Assembly (NCBI GenBank): GCA_902783755.1
Contig: CACZSC010000175.1
Span: 1-7,681 of the forward strand
DNA length: 7,681 bases
Direction of reading: 5' to 3'
Source: an uncultured Ruminococcus sp.
GTDB taxonomy: Bacteria > Bacillota > Clostridia > Oscillospirales > CAG-272
In this document: positions 1 through 6,223 of the stretch, piece after piece
How the letters are laid out: every line of letters starts with the position of its first letter
Numbering within the stretch: position 1 is the first letter of the stretch
The notes under the pieces: generated by a model
What the model was told of the DNA's origin: nothing
The model's input: only the letters and a program-made list of their open reading frames with translations
Databases searched by the model: none
Position numbers and translations under genes: made by a program

Positions 1-6
1 CCGGGA

Positions 7-12
7 TATAAT
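7..12 (+). promoter_or_regulatory. Possible -10 element of the VWA-SIMPL-tcdA operon promoter
   Basis: The hexamer TATAAT is a perfect sigma-A -10 match. It lies 55 nt before the first start codon of the operon, so transcription would begin near position 19 and leave a leader of about 50 nt. The matching -35 element would lie before the window start and cannot be seen, so this is only a candidate. Confidence 0.3.
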
Positions 13-67
13 GTGTGTGAAATGAAGGGAACTTCAAAATTCACAACATATTTCGGAGGTAAGAGAA

Positions 68-712
68 ATGAAAAAGGATCTTTGCGAAATGGTATTCATC
101 CTTGACAAATCCGGATCGATGTCCGGTCTGGAAAAGGACACCATTGGAGGTTTCAACTCCATGGTGAAAAAACAGCAGGAAAAGGACGGGGAAGCGCTCG
201 TAACCACTGTCCTCTTCGACAACAACATCTCAACGGTGCATGACAGAGTCAGCATAAAAGAGATAAAAGAGATGACGGAAAAAGAATACTATGTCGGCGG
301 CTGCACCGCTCTCCTTGACGCCATCGGTACCACTGTCGAGCACATCTCGACCATACACAGATACGCAAGGGAAGAGGACGTGCCGGAGCACACTATATTC
401 GTCATTACGACTGACGGTATGGAGAACGCGAGCCGGAAGTATTCCTCGGACGCGGTAAAGAAACTGATCGAGCAGAAGAAGGGGCTCGGATGGGAGTTCA
501 TCTTCCTCGGCGCCAACATTGACGCTGTGGAGACAGCCAGATCGTTCGGCATCTCCGAGGAGATGAGCGCGAACTACAAATGCGACGCCCGCGGTACCAC
601 CCTCAATTTCGAATGCGTCGGTGCAGCCATATCTGCGCTGCGCAAAGAGGGAAAAGTCAGCAGGGCATGGAAGAAGAGAATAGACGAGGACTTTGCAAAC
701 AGAAAGGATTAG
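68..712 (+). CDS. Cytosolic von Willebrand factor A (VWA) domain protein
   Basis: This 214-residue protein is essentially a single VWA domain. The metal-ion-dependent adhesion site is complete: DKSGS at 13-17 (D13, S15, S17), a threonine in GGCTALLDA (T80), and the aspartate of TTDG (D116). Such domains bind Mg2+ or Mn2+ and usually serve protein-protein contacts in multiprotein assemblies. There is no signal peptide or membrane segment, so it should be cytosolic. The last ~45 residues (basic, AWKKRIDEDF) may form a short helical tail. The start is fixed by GGAGGT at 55-60, 7 nt before the ATG. It is the first gene of a tight operon, with only 3 nt before the SIMPL gene. Its partner and exact role are unknown. 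It resembles stand-alone VWA proteins of gut Firmicutes more than AAA+-linked or TerY-type VWA proteins, though that is judged from memory of the families. Confidence 0.88.
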   Translation: MKKDLCEMVFILDKSGSMSGLEKDTIGGFNSMVKKQQEKDGEALVTTVLFDNNISTVHDRVSIKEIKEMTEKEYYVGGCTALLDAIGTTVEHISTIHRYAREEDVPEHTIFVITTDGMENASRKYSSDAVKKLIEQKKGLGWEFIFLGANIDAVETARSFGISEEMSANYKCDARGTTLNFECVGAAISALRKEGKVSRAWKKRIDEDFANRKD

Positions 713-715
713 AAG

Positions 716-1378
716 ATGAGAACGATAAGAGTAAGGGGATACGGGACAGTGTCGGTAAAGGCCGATATGTGCAGCATCAGGATCAATGTCCGGGCCAAGG
801 ACGAGAAATACGAAAGGGCCCTGGAAAGATCCCAGGAACAGATAGAGTCTCTCAAGGAGCAGCTGGCGAAAGCCGGGTTCCAGGAGGATGACCTCAAGAC
901 CGAGAGCTTCAACGTTTTCACCGAATATGACTCGGTACAGGACGACAAGGGCTTCTACAAGCAGGTCTTCTCAGGCTACGTATGCCAGTATTTTCTCACT
1001 CTTTCTTTCGAGTTCGACAATGAAACGCTCGGAAATGCCCTGGTGGCTGTCTCAGAGGCCGACGTCACGCCGGACCTGAACCTTAATTTCTATGTCAAGG
1101 ATCCGAACAAGGTCTCAAAGGCAGTGCTTATGAGCGCATGCACCAATGCCCTCGAGAAGGCTCAGATACTTGCATCGTCTTCAGGCGTCAGGCTGGGAGA
1201 CCTGCAGAAGATAGAATATGAGTTCGGTAACCGGAACTTCGCCTCCAATACTCAGTTCTCTGTTCAGGAGGACTGCGCCATGGGGGCCGGAAACTTCATG
1301 AGAGCGAAGGCAACGAGCCTGAGCCCGAAGGACGTCGAGATATCCGACTCCGCCGCCTTCGAGTGGGAGATCTTCTGA
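716..1378 (+). CDS. SIMPL (DUF541) domain protein without signal peptide
   Basis: This 220-residue protein matches the SIMPL/DUF541 pattern. It has an N-terminal strand RTIRVRGYGTVSVKAD (2-17), a helix rich in A, E and K (31-53), a middle strand pair around 84-100 (FSGYVCQYFLTLSFEF), and a helix-glycine segment ALEKAQILASSSGVRLGDL (145-163) close to the family's usual 'A..lA...G..lG' block. Known members include mammalian SIMPL, linked to IRAK signalling, and bacterial cell-envelope proteins such as Brucella BP26, which forms ring-like oligomers. Many bacterial members are exported, but this one starts directly with the domain and has no signal peptide, so it is predicted cytosolic. AAGGA at 704-708 serves as ribosome binding site. 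The gene lies 3 nt after the VWA gene and 1 nt before tcdA. No enzymatic role is known for the family. Confidence 0.85.
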   Translation: MRTIRVRGYGTVSVKADMCSIRINVRAKDEKYERALERSQEQIESLKEQLAKAGFQEDDLKTESFNVFTEYDSVQDDKGFYKQVFSGYVCQYFLTLSFEFDNETLGNALVAVSEADVTPDLNLNFYVKDPNKVSKAVLMSACTNALEKAQILASSSGVRLGDLQKIEYEFGNRNFASNTQFSVQEDCAMGAGNFMRAKATSLSPKDVEISDSAAFEWEIF

Positions 1379-1379
1379 T

Positions 1380-2093
1380 ATGCCGGACCGTGAATGCGTT
1401 GTTCCTGAAGAGCTGTCAAGGACTGCCATGGTGCTGACGGCTGAAAAAGTCAGTGGACTCAAGACAAAGAGAGTGGCAGTATTCGGTGTGGGAGGCGTCG
1501 GAGGCTATGTCTGCGAGGCCTTATGCCGGACGGGGATAGGCGGATTCGACCTTATAGACATGGACACCGTGAGCCTGTCGAACATAAACAGGCAGATCAT
1601 AGCCCTTCACAGCACCGTCGGAAGACAGAAGGTCGAAGTGATGAAGGAAAGGATGCTGGACATCTCCCCTGAATGCGACATCCGTGCTTATCCCGAGTTC
1701 TTCTCAGCGGACAATTCGGACACTTTCCCATTCGGAGAATATGACTACGTATGCGACTGCATCGATTCTGTGAAGTCCAAGCTTGAGCTCATTCGGATAT
1801 GCAGTGAGAAGGGGATACCCGTCATATCGGCCATGGGTGCCGGAAATAAGAAGGATCCCACCAGGCTGCGGGTAGCGGATATATACAGCACGAAAGTTTG
1901 CCCTCTGGCAAAGGTCATCCGGACATCGCTCAGAAAGATGGGAATAGATTCTCTCAAATGCGTGTATTCCGAAGAGGAGCCTGCGAAGACCGGGGAGAAC
2001 GCAGGAAAGAGGACACCGGGCAGTCTCGCGTACATGCCTTCAGCCATGGGGCTCGTTATCGCGTCGGAAGTCATAAAGGATCTTACTGAATAG
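1380..2093 (+). CDS. tcdA: tRNA threonylcarbamoyladenosine dehydratase (TcdA/CsdL, ThiF-E1 family)
   Basis: The 237-residue protein is an E1-like adenylating enzyme. It is expected to use ATP to cyclise the t6A37 modification of ANN-decoding tRNAs to ct6A. Visible features are the glycine-rich nucleotide loop FGVGGVGGYV (35-44), the acidic end of the next strand (D60, D62), the NINRQ block (68-72) that contacts ATP in this superfamily, the CIDSVKSK segment with D129 and K132, and the TcdA-type stretch GAGNKKDPTRLRVADI (153-168) followed by TKVCPLAKVIR (171-181). The start fits the usual family N-terminus, with LSRTAMVL placed shortly before the Rossmann fold. It is shorter than the E. coli protein (about 268 residues), as in many Firmicutes. 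GGGAG at 1365-1369 is a plausible ribosome site inside the preceding gene. The symbol collides with Clostridioides difficile toxin A, which is unrelated. HesA/MoeB-like function is an alternative, but the DPTR/DI..T..CPLA pattern favours TcdA. Confidence 0.92.
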   Translation: MPDRECVVPEELSRTAMVLTAEKVSGLKTKRVAVFGVGGVGGYVCEALCRTGIGGFDLIDMDTVSLSNINRQIIALHSTVGRQKVEVMKERMLDISPECDIRAYPEFFSADNSDTFPFGEYDYVCDCIDSVKSKLELIRICSEKGIPVISAMGAGNKKDPTRLRVADIYSTKVCPLAKVIRTSLRKMGIDSLKCVYSEEEPAKTGENAGKRTPGSLAYMPSAMGLVIASEVIKDLTE

Positions 2094-2098
2094 AGAAC

Positions 2099-2130
2099 AA
2101 AAGTCTTCAGTTTTATGCTGAAGGCTTTTT
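2099..2130 (+). terminator. Rho-independent terminator of the VWA-SIMPL-tcdA operon
   Basis: AGTCTTCAG (2102-2110) pairs with CTGAAGGCT (2118-2126) over 9 bp with one G-U pair, around a 7-nt loop. The stem is extended by an A-run on the left pairing with the T-run 2126-2130 on the right. It lies 6 nt after the tcdA stop codon. Confidence 0.9.
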
Positions 2131-2139
2131 CGTACGTGT

Positions 2140-2189
2140 ATAACCCCTTTCCGGATAACCCCCTTTACATAATATGATGAAGGGATTAT
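2140..2189 (+). repeat. Three related short elements around the peptidase promoter (candidate operators)
   Basis: ATAACCCCTTT (2140-2150) and ATAACCCCCTTT (2155-2166) are direct repeats spaced 15 nt start to start. AAGGGATTAT (2180-2189) is an imperfect inverted copy of the same motif (reverse complement ATAATCCCTT). The second overlaps the -35 box and the third overlaps the -10 box of the peptidase promoter. This arrangement suits a DNA-binding regulator, but no regulator can be named. Confidence 0.4.
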
Positions 2190-2192
2190 AAT
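2164..2192 (+). promoter_or_regulatory. Sigma-A type promoter of the C1A peptidase gene
   Basis: TTTACA at 2164-2169 (one mismatch to TTGACA) and TATAAT at 2187-2192 (perfect) are separated by exactly 17 nt. Transcription would start near 2199, giving a leader of about 80 nt before the ATG at 2282. The promoter lies just past the upstream terminator, which supports independent transcription of the peptidase gene. Confidence 0.75.
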
Positions 2193-2207
2193 TATTCCGA
2201 GAAATAT

Positions 2208-2221
2208 GTTAATATATTAAC
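2208..2221. promoter_or_regulatory. Perfect 14-bp palindrome in the early leader (candidate operator)
   Basis: GTTAATATATTAAC equals its own reverse complement. It lies roughly 10-22 nt downstream of the predicted transcription start, a place where a bound repressor would block initiation or early elongation. The AT-rich core makes chance occurrence possible. No regulator family can be assigned from the site alone. Confidence 0.4.
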
Positions 2222-2232
2222 GACTTTAATAA

Positions 2233-2271
2233 GGAGAACGGAGCGGCGCTGTAAAAGATACCGCCGTCTCC
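2233..2271 (+). promoter_or_regulatory. GC-rich stem-loop in the peptidase mRNA leader
   Basis: GGAGA (2233-2237), CGG (2239-2241) and CGG (2244-2246) pair in order with TCTCC (2267-2271), CCG (2264-2266) and CCG (2261-2263). The left arm has a 1-nt and a 2-nt bulge, and the loop is 14 nt (2247-2260). The only strong Shine-Dalgarno-like string near the gene, AAGGAG at 2231-2236, lies in this stem and about 45 nt before the ATG, so it is too far away to place the ribosome directly. The hairpin ends 10 nt before the start codon. It may stabilise the mRNA or affect translation. I do not recognise a known riboswitch. Confidence 0.45.
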
Positions 2272-2281
2272 CAAGAAAGCC

Positions 2282-5161
2282 ATGAAAAGAAACGTATTCA
2301 AAAGCATCATCTCCCTTCTTATTGCACTGATGCTGGTGATCCCGGCGGCTCTCACCTGTATATACGCGGAGGAGGAGCCGGATGAGGCAGCTGAAGCTGC
2401 TGTGTTTCCGGAGTCATTCGACCTGAGAGACGTTGACGGGGAGTGCTATGTCACACCTGTCAGGTCACAGGCACCCTTCGGTACATGCTGGAGCTTCGCT
2501 ACAGTGGCAGCCATCGAATCCAGTATACTCGGAGCCGGACTCAACGGCGCGGACGGCAAACCCGCGACTCCCGAAACACTGGACCTTTCGGAGAAACAGC
2601 TGGCATGGTTCTCCGCAATGCCCCTGAGAGACGAAAAGAACTCACAGAACGGCGAAGGACAGTTCATTGCGGACTTCGTCACGGAAGACGGACTTATAAA
2701 TTTCATGAACCGCGGCGGCAATGCCTGCTTCTCGACGAACGCACTTGCCCAGGGCATAGGACCTGAGCATGAAAGCACTGCCGGAATACTCGAATACCGC
2801 GGAAAAGCCAATATGATCGATTACGAATGGATCATAACAGGAAATGATGACGGTCTCAGGGAGTATTCATACAGTATAATCGACGACTGGACCATACCGG
2901 ATGAATACAGGTATTACAGATCATACGATCTGAGGGAAGCCCGCTTCCTTCCGGAGCCTTTCTACAAGAATGAGGAAGGGCTTTACGAATACAATGAGGA
3001 GGCCACAGTTGCAATAAAGAACGAACTTCTGAACAAGAGGGCCGTTCAGATAAGCTTCATGGCAGACACCAACATGCCCGGCCAGGATTCGTCCGCCATG
3101 TTCATAAGCGAGAACTGGGCTCATTACACATATGTCATGTATCCCTCCAACCACTGCGTCACCATAATAGGCTGGGATGACAATTATCCCAAGGAGAATT
3201 TCCTTCAGGGTGAAACCGATGTGATGATGAACGACGGTTCCATAGTTTCCGTCAGCAAGGCTCCGCCGGCAGACGGCGCATGGCTCGTTAAGAACAGCTG
3301 GGGCGACGGGACCCTCGAATTCCCCAACAAAGGTGCCGGCACCTGGGGCATCGAGGACGAGAACGGAGTCCATACCGGATACTTCTGGCTGTCATACTAT
3401 GATCATTCCATGGATTCCCCGGTAAGCTACGTTATAGATGAAAAGGATGAAGACATAAATATCGTAGACCAGTATGACTACCTGCCGGTTCCGCAGGCTC
3501 TTTACTACACTTCGGATGAAAAGGTCAGCATGGCCAACATGTTCTCAACGAAGCACAACGTGGTGCTTGAACAGGTGTCAAGCTTCACCCCCGTAGCGAA
3601 CGTGACGGTCACGTACGACATATACATTATCGACGCCTATGCCAATGACCCGAAACAGGGCGTAAGGGTCGCGACGAAGACTGTAAAGTACGAGACCGGA
3701 GGTTATCACAAGGAAGACATCTCCGATTTCGATATTCTGTTCGACACATCAGGCGAAGGCACTGATGAGCTCAATCTTGTGATGTATCAGGACTATTCCG
3801 TTGTGATCACAGAAGTTAATGAAGACGGAAAGTATCTGATGAACTACCAGGCTGCAGAACACGCAGACAGCGGCCTCACATCCTTCAAGGGAGTCATAAA
3901 CGAAGGCGAAAGCTGGATATACCATGATGAAGAGTGGCAGGATCTCATCTATGCCGAAGAATTCATGGACGAAGTATTCGAACAGCTGTTCCCGGACAGT
4001 CCGTACGTAAAGGATACCCTGACTTTCGACAACTTCCCGATCAAGGCCTATTGCAGGCAGCTTGACGAAGACTTTGCGCCTCAGGTCAGCGGTAGCACCT
4101 ACATGTACTACAAGACTGAAGCCTCCGGTGAGACCACGATGAAACTCAGCATACATGCCGTCAGGGGTACGCTGCCTGAGATCCCGGAAGAAAGTGTCGT
4201 ATGGGGACTCCTTGAAGAGGACAACGATGTAGTAGAGTTCAAATCCCTTTCTAACCCCATGAGGGGACGCTTTATCGCCAAGAATACGGACGATGCAAAA
4301 ACATTCGCATATGTCACGGTCAAGGGATTCGGAACGATACCGTTCACACTCCATGTCAATAAGTTTGTGATAAAAGATATATTCCTTCCCGAGGATGAAA
4401 ATTTCGATCAGATATATATCTACACTTATACCGGAGAGGAGATAAGACCTGCAAAGGGCGTCGATACCCCTGCAGAGGTTGAGGAAGGCGTCGATTTCGA
4501 GTACGAATATACCGACAACGTAGAATGCGGTGTAGCGACGATCCAGGTGAAGGTCATCGGTGACAGACCGTCACAGGCTTCCTGGGGCAAAGTGCGTTTC
4601 GCAATAGTACCTCAGAAATCTGAGATCGAGTCGATAACGCCGGGAGAGGGACAGCTGACTGTCAGATTCAAAGACCAGTCCGAATGCGGACTTGACGGAT
4701 ATACCGTGGAATACCGCGCGGAAGGCGAAGAAGAATGGCAGCAGATAGATGTCGGTGCATCTGAGACGGAATGCGTAATCACAGGACTCGATGCCGACAA
4801 GACATACGAAGTACAGGTGAAGGGAAGAGTCGATGTGCCGGAAGATACTGATTTCTGGTATCATGACCTTACTTGCTACGGCGAGGCCAGCGATATAGCA
4901 ACGGCATCTCCGGAACCGGTACCCGGATCGAACGGACAGCAGGACACTGATACTGCAACACCGGACGAGTCCGAGAAGGCTCCCGCACAGGATACTGATG
5001 TTCCTGCGGAAACTTCTACCAGATCGAACGAACAGGAAGAATCGTCACCGGTTGAAGGACTCAATCCCTGGATAATAGCAGGCATCGCCGGAGGCGTGCT
5101 CCTCCTCATAATCATAGTCCTTGTCATAATCCTTGCTTCCCAGAAAAAGAAAAAGAAATAA
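2282..5161 (+). CDS. Membrane-anchored surface C1A (papain-family) cysteine peptidase with lectin-like, Ig-like and fibronectin III modules
   Basis: This 959-residue protein is an extracellular papain-like peptidase. A signal peptide covers about 1-29 (basic KRN, hydrophobic core, cleavage near CIYA|E). The peptidase domain spans about 42-380 and keeps all catalytic positions: oxyanion Gln63, nucleophile Cys69 in GTCWSFA (Gln-Cys spacing as in papain), His291 in NHCVTIIGWDD, and Asn338 in KNSWGDG. Almost no propeptide lies between signal and domain, unlike classical papains. Region ~400-525 resembles the lectin-like domain that follows clostridial C1A domains, as in C. difficile Cwp84. Then come a bacterial Ig-like stretch (~605-692), an Ig/MBG-like module (~695-778, YTGEEIRP...GVDFEYEY), a fibronectin III module (~780-875), a polar linker (876-926), and a membrane segment (930-952) followed by five lysines. 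There is no LPXTG motif or wall-binding repeat, so membrane anchoring is inferred. The start is chosen for the signal peptide; the ribosome site is weak (AAGAAAG), and an in-frame stop at 2252-2254 rules out a longer form. Substrates are unknown; surface-protein processing or host-protein digestion are the likely choices. Confidence 0.93.
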   Translation: MKRNVFKSIISLLIALMLVIPAALTCIYAEEEPDEAAEAAVFPESFDLRDVDGECYVTPVRSQAPFGTCWSFATVAAIESSILGAGLNGADGKPATPETLDLSEKQLAWFSAMPLRDEKNSQNGEGQFIADFVTEDGLINFMNRGGNACFSTNALAQGIGPEHESTAGILEYRGKANMIDYEWIITGNDDGLREYSYSIIDDWTIPDEYRYYRSYDLREARFLPEPFYKNEEGLYEYNEEATVAIKNELLNKRAVQISFMADTNMPGQDSSAMFISENWAHYTYVMYPSNHCVTIIGWDDNYPKENFLQGETDVMMNDGSIVSVSKAPPADGAWLVKNSWGDGTLEFPNKGAGTWGIEDENGVHTGYFWLSYYDHSMDSPVSYVIDEKDEDINIVDQYDYLPVPQALYYTSDEKVSMANMFSTKHNVVLEQVSSFTPVANVTVTYDIYIIDAYANDPKQGVRVATKTVKYETGGYHKEDISDFDILFDTSGEGTDELNLVMYQDYSVVITEVNEDGKYLMNYQAAEHADSGLTSFKGVINEGESWIYHDEEWQDLIYAEEFMDEVFEQLFPDSPYVKDTLTFDNFPIKAYCRQLDEDFAPQVSGSTYMYYKTEASGETTMKLSIHAVRGTLPEIPEESVVWGLLEEDNDVVEFKSLSNPMRGRFIAKNTDDAKTFAYVTVKGFGTIPFTLHVNKFVIKDIFLPEDENFDQIYIYTYTGEEIRPAKGVDTPAEVEEGVDFEYEYTDNVECGVATIQVKVIGDRPSQASWGKVRFAIVPQKSEIESITPGEGQLTVRFKDQSECGLDGYTVEYRAEGEEEWQQIDVGASETECVITGLDADKTYEVQVKGRVDVPEDTDFWYHDLTCYGEASDIATASPEPVPGSNGQQDTDTATPDESEKAPAQDTDVPAETSTRSNEQEESSPVEGLNPWIIAGIAGGVLLLIIIVLVIILASQKKKKK

Positions 5162-5181
5162 GACCGAAACAAAAGCATAAG

Positions 5182-5231
5182 AAAAATCCCGTGGTCCTTT
5201 GGCAAAAGCCTCTGGTCCGCGGGACTTTTTT
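5182..5231. terminator. Bidirectional terminator between the convergent peptidase and methyltransferase genes
   Basis: TCCCGTGG (5187-5194) pairs with CCGCGGGA (5217-5224), 8 bp with one G-U pair. An inner GGC/GCC stem closes an AAAA loop at 5201-5210. A T-run (5226-5231) follows on the + strand, and an A-run (5182-5186) gives a T-run on the - strand, so both genes can end here. The peptidase stop lies about 20 nt away on one side and the methyltransferase stop about 10 nt away on the other. Confidence 0.8.
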
Positions 5232-5241
5232 GTTGCTTCCA

Positions 5242-6171
5242 TTACGATTTCTGTTTCTTTAATATATGACTCATATATACGGACAGATCCATCTCAACCG
5301 TATCTGCCATAAAATATACGGGTACAATATTTCCCATAACCTCTTTTGGAAACGGTTTGCAGAATAAAGTAAACAACGGCCCGAATTTTAAATATCTTTT
5401 TATTCTGGCCTGATAGTTTTTCATGTGGTTAATGACTTTGTTTTTCATATTTTCAGCTTTGACAATTTCAAAACCGTTGTTCTGTATGTACCGGCTGATA
5501 TTTCCGACATATTCAAACTGATTCAGATAGTATCCGCTTTCAACTAATTTTGCACCGACTTCTTCTATTTCAGACAACTCGTTTCTCTTCTTATTCAGAT
5601 AAGCGTCATAGATTATGAACAGGCCATCAGGCTTCAGCACCCTGTTTACTTCCTTGAACACCTGATTCTTGTTTTGCGAATAACACAATGTTTCTACAGC
5701 ATATACCATGTCGAAGGAGCTGTCTCCAAACATGCCCAGATCATGATAATCGCCTTGAATCAAGGTTATATCATATTTTTTATTCTTCTTATCCAAAGTA
5801 GGATAAAGATCAATTCCGGTGAATTTAACGTCAGGATGCCTCTTTGCCAAATAAGCCATATTGGCACCTTGCCCGCTTCCGAGTTCCAGCACATTTTTGA
5901 TTTGCGGATCGTCTTTTAAGATCTCACTGATTTTCTCTTCGTGATATTCCTGGTATTTTACACCTCTTCTGTGTATCCCATCATCTGATATGTCAATGTG
6001 CATTTCTCCGTTTTTTGATCCTACCAAACGGTAAAACAGATATTTATTCTTTTTATAGTATCTGACAATATCGTCATCGGAGAAAGTATCTTTTTCAAAG
6101 ATAAAGTCAAAATTTACTTTACTTCTCAGCCAGACAAAATCATTAATAAGCTTTAGCTTGTATTGTTCCAT
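5242..6171 (-). CDS. Class I SAM-dependent methyltransferase, substrate unknown
   Basis: The 309-residue protein carries a Rossmann-type methyltransferase core at about 90-190. Motif I is VLELGSGQG (94-102), the acidic residue ending strand 2 is D121 in FTGIDLYP, followed by GDYHDL (140-145), the strand-4 block FDMVYAVETL (153-162), and RVLKPDGLFIIYDA (177-190). This is the Methyltransf_11/UbiE-like pattern, which acts on small molecules or lipids. An N-terminal ~90-residue extension (MEQYKLKLINDFVW...) and a C-terminal ~115-residue part with a hydrophobic stretch (262-288) probably form the substrate site, reminiscent of sterol or lipid C-methyltransferases, but no substrate can be named. 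It is soluble, with no signal peptide. Base composition is unlike its neighbours: three 60-nt stretches I counted are 28, 30 and 43% GC, against 58% for one in araD, which suggests transfer. No good ribosome site precedes the ATG (only AAAAACG), so the exact start is less certain. Confidence 0.85.
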   Translation of the reverse strand: MEQYKLKLINDFVWLRSKVNFDFIFEKDTFSDDDIVRYYKKNKYLFYRLVGSKNGEMHIDISDDGIHRRGVKYQEYHEEKISEILKDDPQIKNVLELGSGQGANMAYLAKRHPDVKFTGIDLYPTLDKKNKKYDITLIQGDYHDLGMFGDSSFDMVYAVETLCYSQNKNQVFKEVNRVLKPDGLFIIYDAYLNKKRNELSEIEEVGAKLVESGYYLNQFEYVGNISRYIQNNGFEIVKAENMKNKVINHMKNYQARIKRYLKFGPLFTLFCKPFPKEVMGNIVPVYFMADTVEMDLSVYMSHILKKQKS

Positions 6172-6182
6172 CGTTTTTACAC

Positions 6183-6205
6183 AAAAACACCAGCCAATGA
6201 TGGTG
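6183..6205 (-). terminator. Weak terminator-like hairpin downstream of araD
   Basis: Read on the - strand, CACCA (6205-6201) and TGGTG (6192-6188) form a 5-bp stem around an 8-nt loop, followed directly by TTTTT (6187-6183). It starts about 20 nt after the araD stop codon and ends about 12 nt before the methyltransferase start. The stem is short, so termination may be partial, and read-through into the methyltransferase is possible. No separate methyltransferase promoter is evident in the 52-nt gap. Confidence 0.45.
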
Positions 6206-6223
6206 ATCTTTTTCAGTATCAGC

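Noticed and set aside
22..105. A 27-codon reading frame starting at ATG 22 and overlapping the start of the VWA gene, as a possible leader peptide
   Set aside because: No ribosome binding site precedes it, it runs through the strong GGAGGT of the VWA gene, and its composition shows no regulatory pattern such as runs of one amino acid.
2345..2365. Lipobox at residues 23-26 (ALTC) of the peptidase, suggesting a lipoprotein
   Set aside because: Thr at -1 does not fit the usual Gly/Ala/Ser of a lipobox, and a good signal peptidase I site follows at CIYA|E. A C-terminal membrane anchor is already present.
3749..4354. 201-codon frame on the - strand inside the peptidase gene
   Set aside because: It lies wholly within a well-supported coding region with continuous domain structure. 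The product shows no known motif, so it is treated as a shadow frame.
5182..5231. Small RNA gene in the gap between the convergent genes
   Set aside because: The structure is fully explained as a bidirectional intrinsic terminator with U-runs on both strands, and there is no room for an own promoter.
5231..6180. Short similar strings at both edges of the methyltransferase gene (TTGCTTCCAT and TTGTTCCAT) as target-site repeats of a mobile element
   Set aside because: The match is short and imperfect, the right-hand copy is the start of the coding sequence itself, and there is no transposase, integrase or terminal inverted repeat.
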